Shown here: positions 10,908 through 22,400 of the stretch, one piece after another
How positions within the stretch are numbered: position 1 is the first letter of the stretch
Layout: each line of letters begins with the position of its first letter
Origin: Gonium pectorale
Lineage: Eukaryota; Chlorophyta; Chlorophyceae; Chlamydomonadales; Volvocaceae
Direction: 5' to 3'
Assembly (NCBI GenBank): GCA_001584585.1
Contig: LSYV01000020.1
Coordinates: forward strand, 1,186,728 to 1,250,727
Length of the DNA stretch: 64,000 nt
Made by a program: the position numbers and the translations under genes
The notes under the pieces: generated by a model
What the model was told of the DNA's origin: nothing
Seen by the model: only the letters and a program-made list of their open reading frames with translations
Databases searched by the model: none

Positions 10908-13246
10908 ATGGAGAACGGAGGGGATTTAGAGGGGAGGCAGAGCAGCCCAGGCCGTCAACATCATCCTAGAGGGCCGCCGAGCGTCGTTGAGTCGTCCCTG
11001 CCGAGTGAGGGGTGCAGCACAAGGGAGCCGTCTCCCCGACGCGACCCGCCTGGTCTGCACACGTACAGCAGTGGGCCTCTGAAGTCGGTGGTCCGCAGCG
11101 GCATCACCACAGTAGCCGAGGGCTGTGGCTGCTCCACCCTCCAGCATTTGCTCGCGGCCGGCGGCACTGCGCTAAGGGAACACGTACCGCCGGCCCCGGA
11201 CCCGCGGCCTAACAACCCAGCTGAGACGCATCGGCTGCTTGCAGCTGCAGCAGCTCGCTTGCACGATGAGGACAGCCCTCAGGGTCTGCAGTTTCAACAT
11301 CATGCACATCCCAGCGGTGAGCGTGCCAAGGAGGCGGTGCCGGCGGCACACTCCGGATACGTGCAGGCCCACACGAGCCACCCCTCGCTCCACGGTCCAG
11401 CACGTCGCTCAGTCTCTATAAAGATAGATCAGATAGCTGCCAGCAGGTTTTCTGGATCTTCCGTGCCGCGCGAGAACGGCCCGCCGCAGCTGGACAATGG
11501 AGGCTTGGCTGCCGCTGCTGCTGCCGTGCGTGCCTCGGTACCGCCTTTCGAGTACGTCCGCGCTGACATTGTGTGCTGGTTCACGCCATCAGTTGTGTGC
11601 GACGGCTGTAGCCGCCGCTGTATTTGTCAAACGGAAGCTGACTGGTGTGATTCCCTGCAGGTTGCCGAGCCAGCCGCATTCCTTCAAAGTGCATCACCGG
11701 ACGCCAGTAGATGCGGCAGGGCATGCCGAGGCCGCACAGAAGCCGCACAACAAGGCGGACACGAGGTGCGCACCTACCCGTGGGCAATTGTTGTCTGGCA
11801 GCTGTACTGGCGGTCGGCCAAGGCCCGTGGGTTTCTCTCTGCGACGAGGTTTCGGGAAGCGTCGCCGCCACGGCAGGCCCGCGCCCTCACACAGTCCAGC
11901 ATGCGCGTACCGGTATCGCGCCTCCCTCGCCGTTCCTTGCAAGTCCAGTAAGCTCCATTAAGCTCTAGCATCTGCTCTTCCGCAGGGAAGTGCTGCCGCC
12001 TCTGCAGCGGCTACGCTGCACCACTGGGGCCAGCCCCACCAACCACATGCATTTGGGCTGCCCGGAGCCCAGCCCCTCCGGCTCAGGCGAGGCCAAGGCT
12101 GCCGTGGCCGAGGACCTGGCCAACAGCTCAGCACTGACGTCGCCGGCTCGGGTCCAGGGGCCTGCTGCAGCCAATGTCTCCCCTCGCGCTGCCTACGGGC
12201 AGCCGCTGGACTCTGCCGGAGACCGCGAGGCCTCTCCTAGCGCAGCCTCAGACGCAGAGCCACAGGGCAAGGCCTGGACCAGCGTCCGCGTCACGACCGT
12301 GTCGCAAGTGCACCCGGGCATGGCGGATGGCAGTTGCACGTCGCCCAGAAGCCCCCTGCCTTGCGCTTGCAGCCCCTCAAGCCTCCCCCAGGAGCGCCCC
12401 GGCGACCTCCCCGGCCGCTCTTGCGTGTCTTACCCATCCATTCTGCGACCGGGCGCGCTGCCGTCAATACTACACGTGCCAACACCGTTCTCCGGTCAGT
12501 CGCCTCACGCGGCAGCACCTCGCTCCCTTTCAACTCGGAGCGGGGTGGCGGCTGCTGACGGCTCAGGCGACTCCCTAGGAGATGACTCGCCATCTTGCAT
12601 CTCACTTGGGGCCACATCACCCAGCGGGCTCCACGACCCGCAGCTCCGTGAGAGCCGGGCGTCACCCGAACCCAGCGATCTCCCAATGGCCTCCCTGCAG
12701 GTCAGTGATGGCGCCCTGCCCATCGGGAGCGGCCGTACGGGTCCCCGCAGGCCGATCCCCTACAGCGCAGCGGCATCACCCATCCTCACGCCGCATAACC
12801 TGCCGTCTCGTGCCGCGCACCACGGTGCTGACGCCCTCAGCGGAGGCGCCCTAAGGGGCGGGCTGTCACGTTCCTTGCTTCTCGGGCCGCGGAGCCCGGA
12901 GGTCTCGGAGCCGCACCAGCAGCCCCTGCCTTTGCTCCACCACGTAGGGACCCCCAACCCCACGGTGGGCGACCGGGGTGAGGGTGCACGGCCCGCTGGA
13001 AATCGTTGCCGGGCGCGTTCAGTTTCGGTCCACATGGATGGTGCCGAGCCCTTTAGCCTGCGGCGCTCCGCTTACTATGACTGGGTGGAGAGCGCGACCC
13101 TAGAGGAGAGGCTGGGCGCCGGCGCCGCCGAAACCCAGCGCGGGATGGTAATCAAGCGACAGCACCCAGACCGCGGGGCGACAGTGTACTTTTTGCCTGC
13201 GTACCAGAAACCGCTGCTGGGTGGCGACGTCCTGCGCGTGCTCTAG
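10908..13246 (+). CDS. Unknown 669-residue Pro/Ser/Gly-rich protein, 3 exons
   Basis: Exons are 10908-11551, 11661-11765 and 11986-13246. Donors TTCGA|gtacgt and ACGAG|gtgcgc and acceptors cctgcag| and ttccgcag| are all in phase 2, which selects the middle-exon reading containing HSFKVHHRTPVDAAG. The first frame's run-through (to 11951) is non-coding in character. No domain is recognised. Most of the protein is Ser/Pro-rich and likely disordered, with scattered basic-plus-Ser motifs (ARRSVSIKID, RARSVSVHMDG) that resemble phosphorylation sites. The last ~75 residues are more ordered, with an aromatic motif (SAYYDWVES) and a hydrophobic tail ending GDVLRVL. The ATG at 10908 is preceded by a divergent intergenic region. 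A regulatory or scaffold role is speculation. Confidence 0.7.
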
Positions 13247-14234
13247 CAGCCTTGCGCTTTAGGTTCAGGTGCAGGAGGAATGGGTTAGGAGCATTGAAGG
13301 CCTTGGCTGTATGCTGGTAGTGGGGGAGTGGGGGAAGATGTTGTGGTGCGGAGGGCATGTCCCGATGCTTGGTCATGCGGCTTAGGTGTGGGTAGATGCG
13401 GAGCATTTTCGTGCCTCAGCGCAGCCATGGTGGCAGCGCGAGGGAGTGCTAATGTGCGTTGTACATGCCAATGTCTAGTGCATGTTCTCACATAACGCGC
13501 AATTCCGCATAAAGGAGTGCCTGTGAAACTTGCAACGGTATGCTACCCGCTGCCTGGAGACCGAGCTGTAGGGGCATTGACAGCCCGTGTGCATACACCC
13601 CGCTATGTGCCATTTGCGCGGTGTCGCGATTGTTGGAGTGGGCGCTGCGACAGTGCTCCACAAACCAGTGCGTTAAGTTTGACGCGTTGGGACTGGGCTT
13701 TGCGACCAATTCGTCTGAAATGTACGCTGACTGCGGTTATGCCAACGTGCCCATGCTTGTGACACCTCGGATTCGTGACGCATATTTCAGTGCTAGATCG
13801 GGGTGACGTAGCAACGTTACACACTACGTGGCCACTGACGTACTGCTCATTGATGCGTATTAACATGTTGTGGAGCGGAAGCATGCAACCTGTTGCTGGC
13901 TGGTATCTTGGCTGGTATGGCGACGTGCCCGATCGGTAGGCCTGAACCGATGCACCTAGATGTAGGAGCCCCAATGTGAGCATAAGTGGCCTTCGACTTC
14001 TGGGCCCACAGTTGCGGCGACGTTTTGAGTCTGTATTATCGTAGGGCTCGACCAGTGTTTCAAATAAGGAATCCGCGCTCCCCGAAGCAAGGCTGCAAGG
14101 ACAGCCAGTGCATCACATGCTCGCACGCTGTATTTTGGGAGCCACGCCGCGTGTAACGGTGTGCACGACTGGTTTGTGACACGAAGTGCCGACAGCGGCC
14201 TGTATCACTTGTATGGAGAAGTAGATAGAACAGT
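13247..14234. other. Long 3' UTR/intergenic region
   Basis: This is 988 bp after the 669-residue gene. Only short ORFs without coding bias occur. A TGTAA signal at 14152 suggests much of it may be 3' UTR. No repeats or transposon features are visible until the LINE segment. Confidence 0.45.
14152..14156 (+). terminator. Candidate TGTAA polyadenylation signal
   Basis: TGTAA is the usual volvocine polyadenylation signal. This is the first one downstream of the stop at 13246, implying a 3' UTR of about 0.9 kb, which is long but normal for these algae. A chance occurrence cannot be excluded. Confidence 0.35.
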
Positions 14235-14318
14235 ATGGCAGGTCTGCGCAACGGCATGGTGAATTGGGTTGCGCAATACAAAACGCGCGCCCTTGGCAGG
14301 GCAACGAGGTTGCACCAG

Positions 14319-15155
14319 CGGGTGGTTGTGGACGCCGCCCAGGCAAAGGAGGCAGCCAACGCGGGGCTGCGGCAGGCCAAGACGGACCTCGCCGCCAAGC
14401 AGGCCACTCTGGCGGCCGCTCGCGAGGCTCACACCGCGGCGACCGCGGCCACCACCGCCATGGGCAGCGGCGCGGAGGCCGGCGGCAGCGCGCAAGACGG
14501 CGGCGGCGGCGGCGACCACGGTGGCGGCGCGGGGCCCAGCGGTGGCGATGGCGCGGCGAGCAAGCGCTAGGGGGCTGCCGGTGCTGGCGCGCGGATGTGC
14601 GGCAAGTTATGAAGGCTTTCGAGCAGAGGCTTAGCGAGGCCTGGAAGCCCTTTGAGGGTGGTGAACGTTTGGAGCCGCGAGGGTATGAGAGGGGTGGCCT
14701 GTCGCTTTGTGTTTACCAGGGATGGATGGGTGCGCCTACGGGTGCAGAACATTGCCCTGTGCGGTACCAGCGTTTGCAGTTGCCGCTAGGTCACGTGCAT
14801 ACGCTGATGCGGTTTAGGACGTGTGCCTGGCCTTTGGAGATGTATCGTTCGCATGGGCGGACACGGGCGGCGCGTTGCTGTCGTGTGTGCCAGTGCGGCC
14901 AGGTCGAGGATGAGAAGCACGTTGTGTTCGAATGTTGTGCCTACGATGAGTTGAGGAGTGCTTGTGGTCTGAGTTTCGAGGACGGGGAGACATGATGATT
15001 AGCTTCATGAGCAGGTTTGATCCGCGCAAGTTGGGTGCCCTTCTGTTCTCTGTCTATGAACGTAGGAATGCTCTGTTGAGGGCGTGAACGGGGCTGTGCC
15101 GAGGGGCCAAAAGGCTCGTATGGGCACTTGTAACACACACACACACACACACCAG
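14319..15155 (+). mobile_element. 5'-truncated LINE (non-LTR retrotransposon) 3' end
   Basis: From about 14,576 the plus strand encodes the C-terminal tail of a volvocine LINE polyprotein: LMRFRTCAWPLEMYRSHG, then a zinc knuckle (CRVCQCGQVEDEKHVVFEC, Cys/His spacing C-x2-C...H-x4-C). A +1 shift at the stop at 14993 restores the expected tail (FMSRFDPRKLGALL to a stop at 15086). TGTAA at 15129 runs directly into a (CA)n tract, as 3' ends of algal L1-type elements do. The frameshift and the missing endonuclease and reverse-transcriptase core make it a dead fragment. The 5' limit is uncertain. I place it at 14319 because 'caggagggcaacgag...'-type flanking sequence stops there and resumes after the CA tract, but the Ala-rich stretch 14319-14575 does not itself look LINE-derived. 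Confidence 0.7.
15132..15153 (+). repeat. (CA)n microsatellite tail
   Basis: About eleven CA units directly follow the TGTAA that ends the LINE fragment, consistent with a LINE 3' tail made by target-primed reverse transcription. Confidence 0.8.
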
Positions 15156-15250
15156 GATGCACCCCATGTAGACTTAAGAAACCGCTACCAAATTGCTTTG
15201 ATTAAGACTTTAATGGACACAGAATCAGAGGCCTTTTGCTGGTACTCGCC
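15150..15250 (+). repeat. Dispersed repeat, copy 1
   Basis: This begins 'caggatgcaccccatgtag' and runs through an AT-rich core (aaattgctttgattaag) to 'ttttgctggtactcgcc'. It aligns over about 100 bp with 15902-16015, with scattered substitutions and small indels. It directly abuts the LINE (CA)n tail. Family unknown. Confidence 0.65.
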
Positions 15251-15379
15251 ACATGCGGCCGAACTTCAGGCGGCGCTGCATCAGCTACTAATCGTATCGG
15301 GCTTGCTGCCACTGGTGTGGCGCAGTAGCGGGGCGTCGGGCCACATGATGCCGCCGCTGGCGTCACGCTGCCACCGGCG

Positions 15380-15919
15380 ATGCAGCCACAGCAGCAGCCG
15401 GGATTCGGGCCAGAGGGCGCCGCCGCTTGCGTCATGCTAAAGCATGCACAGCAGCTCACAGGTGTTTATCCTCGGGCGGGAAAATGGGCTGCTGAATTCA
15501 CCGTTAACGGGCAGATGAAACACCTGGTGAGTCCTCTGATCGGGCACCACTGCTTTTTCACCTGGCTAGTAAGACCTGACCGTCCACCATGCAAAAAAGG
15601 CACTTTCAACTCGGAGGTTGAAGCCGCACGGGCACATGACACCGCCGCCCGCGTGCATCGTGGTGAAGACGTTACCGCGCCCAGGGGAACTATGCTTAAC
15701 CGAATGGAAGTAGGCAGCGGTGGCAGTGGGGGGCCGACGGCGGGGAGCAGATCGGGGGCAGGGAGCATTGGGACTGGCGGCGAGTATGTCGTGGTGTCGT
15801 GGTCGGTATCCAGACGGTCCTGTAGCCCCTGCGCTGTCTTTTTTTTTGCTTTGTTTTTGCGCGTGTCGCGATGGCGCACGGCAGGGCAACGAGGTTGCAC
15901 CAGGGTGCACCCCATTTAG
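15380..15919 (+). CDS. AP2/ERF-domain fragment, possibly a pseudogene
   Basis: The AP2 DNA-binding fold is split in two. The N-terminal half is GVYPRAGKWAAEFTVNGQ (GVY...W beta strands). The C-terminal half is KGTFNSEVEAARAHDTAAR, the strand-3 and helix part of the family. Between them lies an intron-like insert with donor CTG|GTGAGT at 15527 and acceptor aaaaaag| ending at 15599. Splicing that 73 bp out shifts the frame, whereas reading through keeps both halves open in one 179-residue ORF with 24 inserted residues. The C-terminal tail (Gly/Ser, then Phe-rich) is not AP2-like and ends inside a dispersed repeat. AP2 proteins are plant/algal transcription factors and are greatly expanded in volvocines. 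This copy is flanked by two copies of the same repeat, so it is probably a relic or a transposon-associated copy. Confidence 0.5.
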   Translation: MQPQQQPGFGPEGAAACVMLKHAQQLTGVYPRAGKWAAEFTVNGQMKHLVSPLIGHHCFFTWLVRPDRPPCKKGTFNSEVEAARAHDTAARVHRGEDVTAPRGTMLNRMEVGSGGSGGPTAGSRSGAGSIGTGGEYVVVSWSVSRRSCSPCAVFFFALFLRVSRWRTAGQRGCTRVHPI

Positions 15920-16015
15920 ACTGTAGAAACCGCCATCAAATTGCTTTTAACAGGACTTTGATGGACACAGAATCAAATGTCACAGAATGAAATGCAATTT
16001 GCTGGTACCCGTCAC
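15875..16015 (+). repeat. Dispersed repeat, copy 2
   Basis: This matches copy 1 from 'cagggtgcaccccatttag' through 'gctggtacccg', and additionally carries the upstream block 'cagggcaacgaggttgcacc' (15882-15901). The same block occurs at 14298-14317, immediately before the LINE segment. This copy therefore looks like the uninterrupted form of the sequence into which the LINE may have inserted. Confidence 0.6.
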
Positions 16016-16407
16016 TGGCTTTGTGGACAAGCGTGCAGCGACGGTGTTTTGGAGCCAACCGAGAATCCGGATGCATGCTTACTGCGCGGGTAGGGATGTG
16101 TGTCGCTGTATATACGTCTATCATTACATAGACACGGTCGTAACTGGAGGCACAAACTGGGAGGGAACGGAGCGGTTTGAGTTTGGTGGGAAAATGAAAA
16201 CATTATAGTTGCGCGCCGCCTGGCTCATATCGCCGAAGCCAAACCAATATGCATTGTTGTGCGTATTTTCGCGCTTGTTTGGACGAGGAAGCCACGAACC
16301 TCTGATGTCTCTGTGCATTCCGAAGTGACGCAAAGCGTCATCAATGGAGGCATGAAATCCAAATACGGGCTCCTGGGGAGTCCACTGGAGCTCGACTGAC
16401 TTCCCAG
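16016..16407. other. Intergenic region upstream of the giant gene
   Basis: About 390 bp of relatively AT-rich sequence with no coding bias. An acceptor-like cttcccag ends at 16407, so part of it may be an intron of the giant gene if a further 5' exon exists. A putative promoter cannot be located. Confidence 0.4.
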
Positions 16408-16413
16408 CACCAA

Positions 16414-19400
16414 ATGAAGACAAATTCGGGTTTCCTACCTTGCACACAGCCTGCGTCTACATCTGCGGCAGCTCTTGGTGCAAGGCCCAAGCCTCCGCGA
16501 CCTCCATGGCGAAGCCTACAGGTGCGTCCAGCCTCCGCACCCAGCCCAGACTTGGACCCCGTGCCCTTCCCCCCCAAGGCTCAGACGCGCAATCAAGTAC
16601 TCGGCCTTCTCACTTTGCGTCTTCCTTGACTTTGGATATGTGAGGTGCGCCTGGCCCCCACCCTTGCTCCCTGCCCCATCGCAGGCGGCTGCTCGGTCAA
16701 CCGGCGGGGACCCCGAAGACGCCCCGGGCACAGAGCGCCCGAGTGACGTCAAGGCCGACCCACTCCTGCCGCCCATGCCAGCTGTAGGGCCGCCCACTAC
16801 GTCACAGCTCGCCGTGCCAGCGGATGGGGGCAGCAGGCATCCAGGCGGTGCGGACGGCAGCCATCCTGAGCAGCTGGCGGGGCAGGTCCCGGCAACACCT
16901 ACAGCGCAGCAGAGAAGCGAGGAGTTCATGACAACGCCGGGGCCGGTCGTGGCGGCTGCGGCTGCTGCTGCCGCTGCCGCAGCGGCAAGCGCGGCGTCCG
17001 GAAGGGATTCCCAGCAAGGCCCCGACAGCTCAATCTCGCTGTACCGCATGAGCGAGGTCGCTGTAAGCGTTCTGGTGCTGACGGAGTTGGTCCAAATGCT
17101 GGCTGGAGGCGGCCGGCAGGTGAGAGACGAACCGGTGTGATACGCGCGAATCGGGATATGGCCTGAACCAGCACCTGGGCTCGGCGTGATAAGGGCGTAG
17201 TATGCCTTGTCCTTGTCCTTGTGGTTCCCGTCTTATCCCAAGTTCCCTTTTTCCTCTACATCCTCAGATGACGCCGGAGGAGCTCCGTCGCGCGCTAGCA
17301 AGCTTTGAGGTGACGGTGGAGGACGTGCGCCTCGCCGAGGCAGCGGGCATCATGCCCGCCGACTTCCTCCGCCGGCTAGGCCTGCAGCCTTCCCTTCGCG
17401 CCCCTGCCCCCAAAGCCGGGCCTGACATGGCCAAAGGCACGCCGTCGGGCAGGTCGCCAGGGCCTGGGCCGCCATCGTCCTCCACCTCTCGTGCAGCACC
17501 GAAGGGGCCGATGGCGGCCAGTGGGTCTGAAGCAGCAGGAGGCTTTGGCAGCGGGCTGCGCTTTGGCCGCGGGCCGCCGCCCGCGCCGCAATGGCCGGCC
17601 ACACCCAGCAGCCAGGGCGCCGCTAACAGTGTTGCCGACGCTGTTGCAGAAGCGGCCGAGGTGGCGACAGTGGCTACGGGTGCAGCAGTGGCGCAGACGC
17701 GCGTCGTCCTCAGCACGGTGCTGTACGGAATGTTTACCGCCCCAGTACGGCGTATGAGTTCACCAGACGGCGGCGGTGGCGGCAGCGGCGGCGATGACAG
17801 TGGCACTGGCGGCGGCGGTGGCGGCGGCAGCGGGCGGGGTGGAGATGACGGAGGAAACGGCAACGGCAGTGGCGATGCATGGTGGGGGCCGCAGGGCCCA
17901 GGCCCGCACCTCAGCCGTTTGCTACAGCTGCTGGCAACCGTTTGCCTTATGCTGCCGCCCGACAAGCAAGTCCAGCTGCTACACAACGCGTATGATATGC
18001 TGATGAATGCACTGTTCACGTTCGGCAGCGCCGCGGCACAGACACGGCGGTCCGCGCACCACAGCACCCATGCCATGCCCCGTGCGGCGCCGCCGCGCTC
18101 GGCGCCCAGCTCCCCTCCGCCCAGCGTGGCCTCCGTCATACGATCGCCGCGAGGCTTCGCGGACTGGGCGGTGCCGGTTGATCGCAGTGGAGCCATGTGG
18201 CTAGACCTGGCAATGCCCGAGCCGCTTCGCGGTAGCCAGCCCCGGCTATCTAACAGCGCAGTCACGTGGCTCACGCAGGCCGTTGTACACGCAGCAGCCG
18301 AAGCGGCCGGCATCGTCGTGCCGCAGCAGACGACTGTGTCGCTCGAGGCTGAGTCGCGGCTGTGTCCCGGAGTCCGCGCGCTGGAATCGCCGCCGCCGCT
18401 AGGGCCCGCGCAGCCGCTGGGCCTTGTGCCGCGCCCCCTGCGCGACGCGGCAGGGGCAGAGGACGACGAGGGGGCCATGCAGCGGGAGAGCTACAGGCCT
18501 GGGAGCCGGCCAGACATATGGGGCGCTGCGTTGGAGATGTCAAGCAGCAGCAACGACGTGCTGGAGCCCTGGTGGCTGGGCTGGTCGCGGCGCCCTATGG
18601 TGGCGCTATCGCTCCAAGCCCCAGACGACGTGCCGGGGCCTCGGGGGCTTTCGACTGCTCCTCTCGGCCCAGGTACAGAAGAAACTCATACACGTCAGTA
18701 CCGGTATTCTCTTCTGACGTGGAATCACATGTTTTGCCTTCGACCCAGATGCTTTGCTTTCAACGTGCGATGGCGCTGCACGTCGCGTGGACCAACCCTT
18801 GTCACTGACCCACGCCTAAAACCCGCAGGCTCCCAGATCTTGAGTACTCCCACCATGCTCGGCTTTGCTGCGGAGCCCGCCTCCAAGACCAGCGTCTGTG
18901 GCGCTAGCTGGGACACCACAGCCAGACTGCATGCTGAGCAACAAGCCCCGACCAGCTCTGGCCCAGCTATCAGCCAACAGGCCGCAGCACAAGCCTGGTC
19001 GGACGGCCGCACGCCGAGTCTACAGCTGGGACAGCCAGCAGCCGCCGTGGGGTGCTTGCAGCCGGGGCAACCTGTTGCTGGGGCTGCTGCGGACCTATCA
19101 GGGGTCGTGGGCGCCACGCTCTCGCCATACCTGCGGTCCGGTGACCTGCTGAGGCAACAAATGCATGAGGTGCTGCCGCAGGAGCCCCAGCTGGGAGGAG
19201 GAGCATGGGCGGCCCAAGCTGATGACTTCCGAAACAGCCGCCTGACGGTGGTCCTGGAGTCTCGCCGGAACACGCGGGACAGCCTCGAGGCGCCTGGCAG
19301 CGGCGAGCGGGTCGTCCCTGGTCTCGGCACCGTTCACGAGTCAGCGCTTGCAGAGGGCCTGTTAGCATCTGGCGCTGGCTTAGGATCAGCCGCATTGCAG

Positions 19401-22400
19401 GCCGAGGCCCCCGCGACAACGGTCGGGGCGTTTGCGGGGCTTCAATCGGCTTCCAAGGACCTGCAGGGCGAGCACCGCGCTCCTAACCGCTGGGACACAG
19501 GCCGCGACCAGGCAGTATCGCGCGACGTATCCCTGGGCGGAGCGCCAGACACGTATGCGCCGGGCGGCTCCGGAGCGCGGCCAGGATCGCGGCTGATCGT
19601 GCACGTCGACGGCAGCGGCTACTACGGCAGCCCCGACAGCGTGCAGAGCGAACAGGACGCCGTGGCAGCGCTTCTGCGCAGGCTCATGATCAGCGCCGGA
19701 GGTGCGCCGAGCGCAGGACCGGGGAGCAGCCGAGGCGCAGGCCCGTTGAGCCTGGGCGTTCCGCTGCTGCAGCCAGTTGTCTACGCTGTCACGGGCCAGG
19801 AGGACGACACGGCGGCGGTGCAGGCACCGGCTTGGCATAGCAGGGATGACCTCGCGTCCACGCGGCTGGGGCACATGCCGTTGCCTGAGTGGACACTACC
19901 CGCCGGCACGGAGGCAGTATCCGAGGCTGCTGCCGGCCGGGACTTGACGTCCGCATCAGCGGGGCAGCTGCCCGGCACCAGCACTCCTGTCAGCGCTCGA
20001 GGGGCAGGTGCTGGGGCTTTGCTGCCTGCAGGAGTCGGTCTGCAGCCCCCGCTGGTGCCCCAACCGGAGAATGCACCTTTGCAGCAGGACCCTCACGTCG
20101 GGCAGGGCAGCCTGGCGCAGCTGCACAACGAGCAGTCTGCACGGCGCGCCAGCTCTTGGAGTGCGATTGCGCAGATGGCCCCGGCCTCGGCGCCGGCGCT
20201 GTTACGGGCGCGCTCACACGGCTCCGAGGCGGCCTCGCCGCTCGGTATGGGCGGCGCACGGCTGACGGCCCGTAGGGTATCCCGGCCAACTTCCGTGCAC
20301 CTTAGTCCAGCCGATACACCGATGGTAAGCAGGTTAGGCTACCTTATTCCTAACGCCTCACACAAAGGCATAACATGTGCTCTGCATAGCACTATGTGAT
20401 AGTTTGTATGCAGTTGGTGTTTCATGGAATGCCATATTCGGCTGGTGTCTCTGCCGTCGCAGCCAGCACCTAGCCAGCGCACTTGACTTCGGCGTACTTG
20501 AAAAGCAGGCCCTATCCATTCATGCCTTCGTGCTGCAGGCCGCAAGCACCAGCCGGTCTCCGTGGGCCTCCGGACATGCGCGCACCGCATCGTCTCTGAA
20601 CTCGGGCGACGACCTGAACGCCATACTGGGTGAGCTGCCCGTGGTGAACACCGCCAGGCAGCGGCCGGTCGTCCGGCGCGCCGCGACAGACGGAGGCGGC
20701 CACGCGGCCAGTGGCTCGGAGCGCTGGCCGCCCAGGAAGTATGCGGCGGCTGCGACGCTGGTTGCGGTTCCTGCCCTTGCGGCGACCGTGTGGACCGCGC
20801 GCACAGCTACCAATCACTCCACCTCGGCTTCCCTGTCAGCCTCCGCTGCGCTTGCTGCGGTCAGCCCGATGTCTGCGGCTGCGGCTGCCTCTGCTGGCGG
20901 CAGCGGCGCACCCAGTCAGTGGCTGAGCAGGAGCAGCGCTGTGACGGCGGCGGCAGCAGCACTCCTTGTGGTGCCAGTTGTCGCGGCGGCAATGTACTCA
21001 GGGGCGCATCGTCGCTCGGAGGGTACCGACTCGTCCCCAGGCCCGGCCGGTGCTGCGCATGCCGCCGCCAGCGGGCCAAGGGGCTCCCAGGGCTTCGGCG
21101 ACGACGCTGTCAGCCCCTCGCGCTCCCGGGCACATGGGGCCGCTGCGCCGCACCGCATACAGCACAGCGTGGCGCAGCTTGCGTCGGCAGCGACGGCGCT
21201 GGCAGCGGCCATGTCGGAGGCGGCTTGGCGGCGCCTGCACAACACGGTTACAGTGCGACGCGGCCTCTGGGCGGATATTAGCAGGAGCCCTGAGCACCCA
21301 ACGCAGTTGGCAGAGAGGTCCTCGTCGCTGGCCGCTGCCGCTGGGTCACCGCCGTCTGGCCGTCAAGCTCCACCAGCATTGCACGGGTCGCGTTTGGCTG
21401 TCAGCTTGGAGGCATCAGAGGACTCTGCTGCCGAGCAGCTGTCCTACGGGTCTCCTCGCCTCGGTAGCCCGTACCGAGCTGCATCCCTGGCTGCGCTCAG
21501 TAACGCTGATGGGACGCCGGGAAGCCGGTCCTCCGGCGGCCTCGCGGAAGCTCTGGCTCGGCCCTCAGCAGACGACCTCCCCTTCGGGCCTCCACGATTG
21601 GCGTCCACCCCCAGGGTCGGGTCACCGACGGCTGCCGGTCCGGCGGCAAGCGGCGGCCCCCGGCCCTGGATGCTCGGCGTCGGTGCCGAGGCCCCGATAC
21701 CGGTATCCTTCTCTGCAAACGTGCAGCCAGCTGGACCTCCAGGTCAAGGAAGTACGGGCGTGCCCGAGCTCCAGCCACACGCGGACATGCACGTGGCCCC
21801 TATCCAGCAGCCTCTACCTCACTACTCGTCAACAGTGCGCCAAACGGCGGAATCAAGGCCGGCTCCGCCAAGGTTTGGCTCGCCTGCTGCTGACAGAATA
21901 AATCGTCCTGCGTCGAACTTGGCAAGGGAACGGCAGGGCGTCTCCGTGCCGAGCTCCCCAGCGGGGCCGAGCTCCCCGGCGGCGGGGCGTGGGGTGTACA
22001 GTGCGGCGCATCCAGGCGAGGGTGATGACGGCATATCGTCGCAAGCGCTTCCGGCACAAGAGGCCGACGGCGCAACGCCCAGTGTCGAAGCGCTACCAGA
22101 GGGTTCCGCAACCAGCTCCTCGCAAGTGGCTGACATCGACCCGTCAGCCGGCGGAAGGCTACACAGTTGTGATCCCGTCGCAGTGGGCACGCCCTATCGG
22201 ATGGTGCCTGTGCCGGACGCTTCTCAGCGGCCTCGTGCCAACACATGCGCGATTCCTGCGCCAGCCCCCTTGGAGACAGATGGGGAGCCTTGGGGCGCTC
22301 TTCATCAGGCAGGGAGCCAGCGCACGTCCTCATCCTGCCCTGAGCTCACTAACCACCAAAACGGGGACCATTCGGCTGGCAGCGCTGACGACGGGCAGCC

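Noticed and set aside
14235..14570. 111-codon plus-strand ORF with an Ala-rich coiled-coil look
   Set aside because: It crosses the probable LINE/repeat boundary at 14318 and has no splice partner. It could be part of an element, but I cannot support it as a gene.
17264..18478. 404-codon minus-strand ORF opposite the giant gene
   Set aside because: Antisense of GC-rich Ala/Gly/Pro codons seldom contains stops. It lacks splice context, and the plus frame has phase-consistent exons.
20377..20538. N-terminal 54 codons of the large open frame before exon 4 (starting MLCIALCDSLY)
   Set aside because: Composition is intronic, and a good acceptor (cgtgctgcag) at 20538 fits phase 0 from the previous exon.
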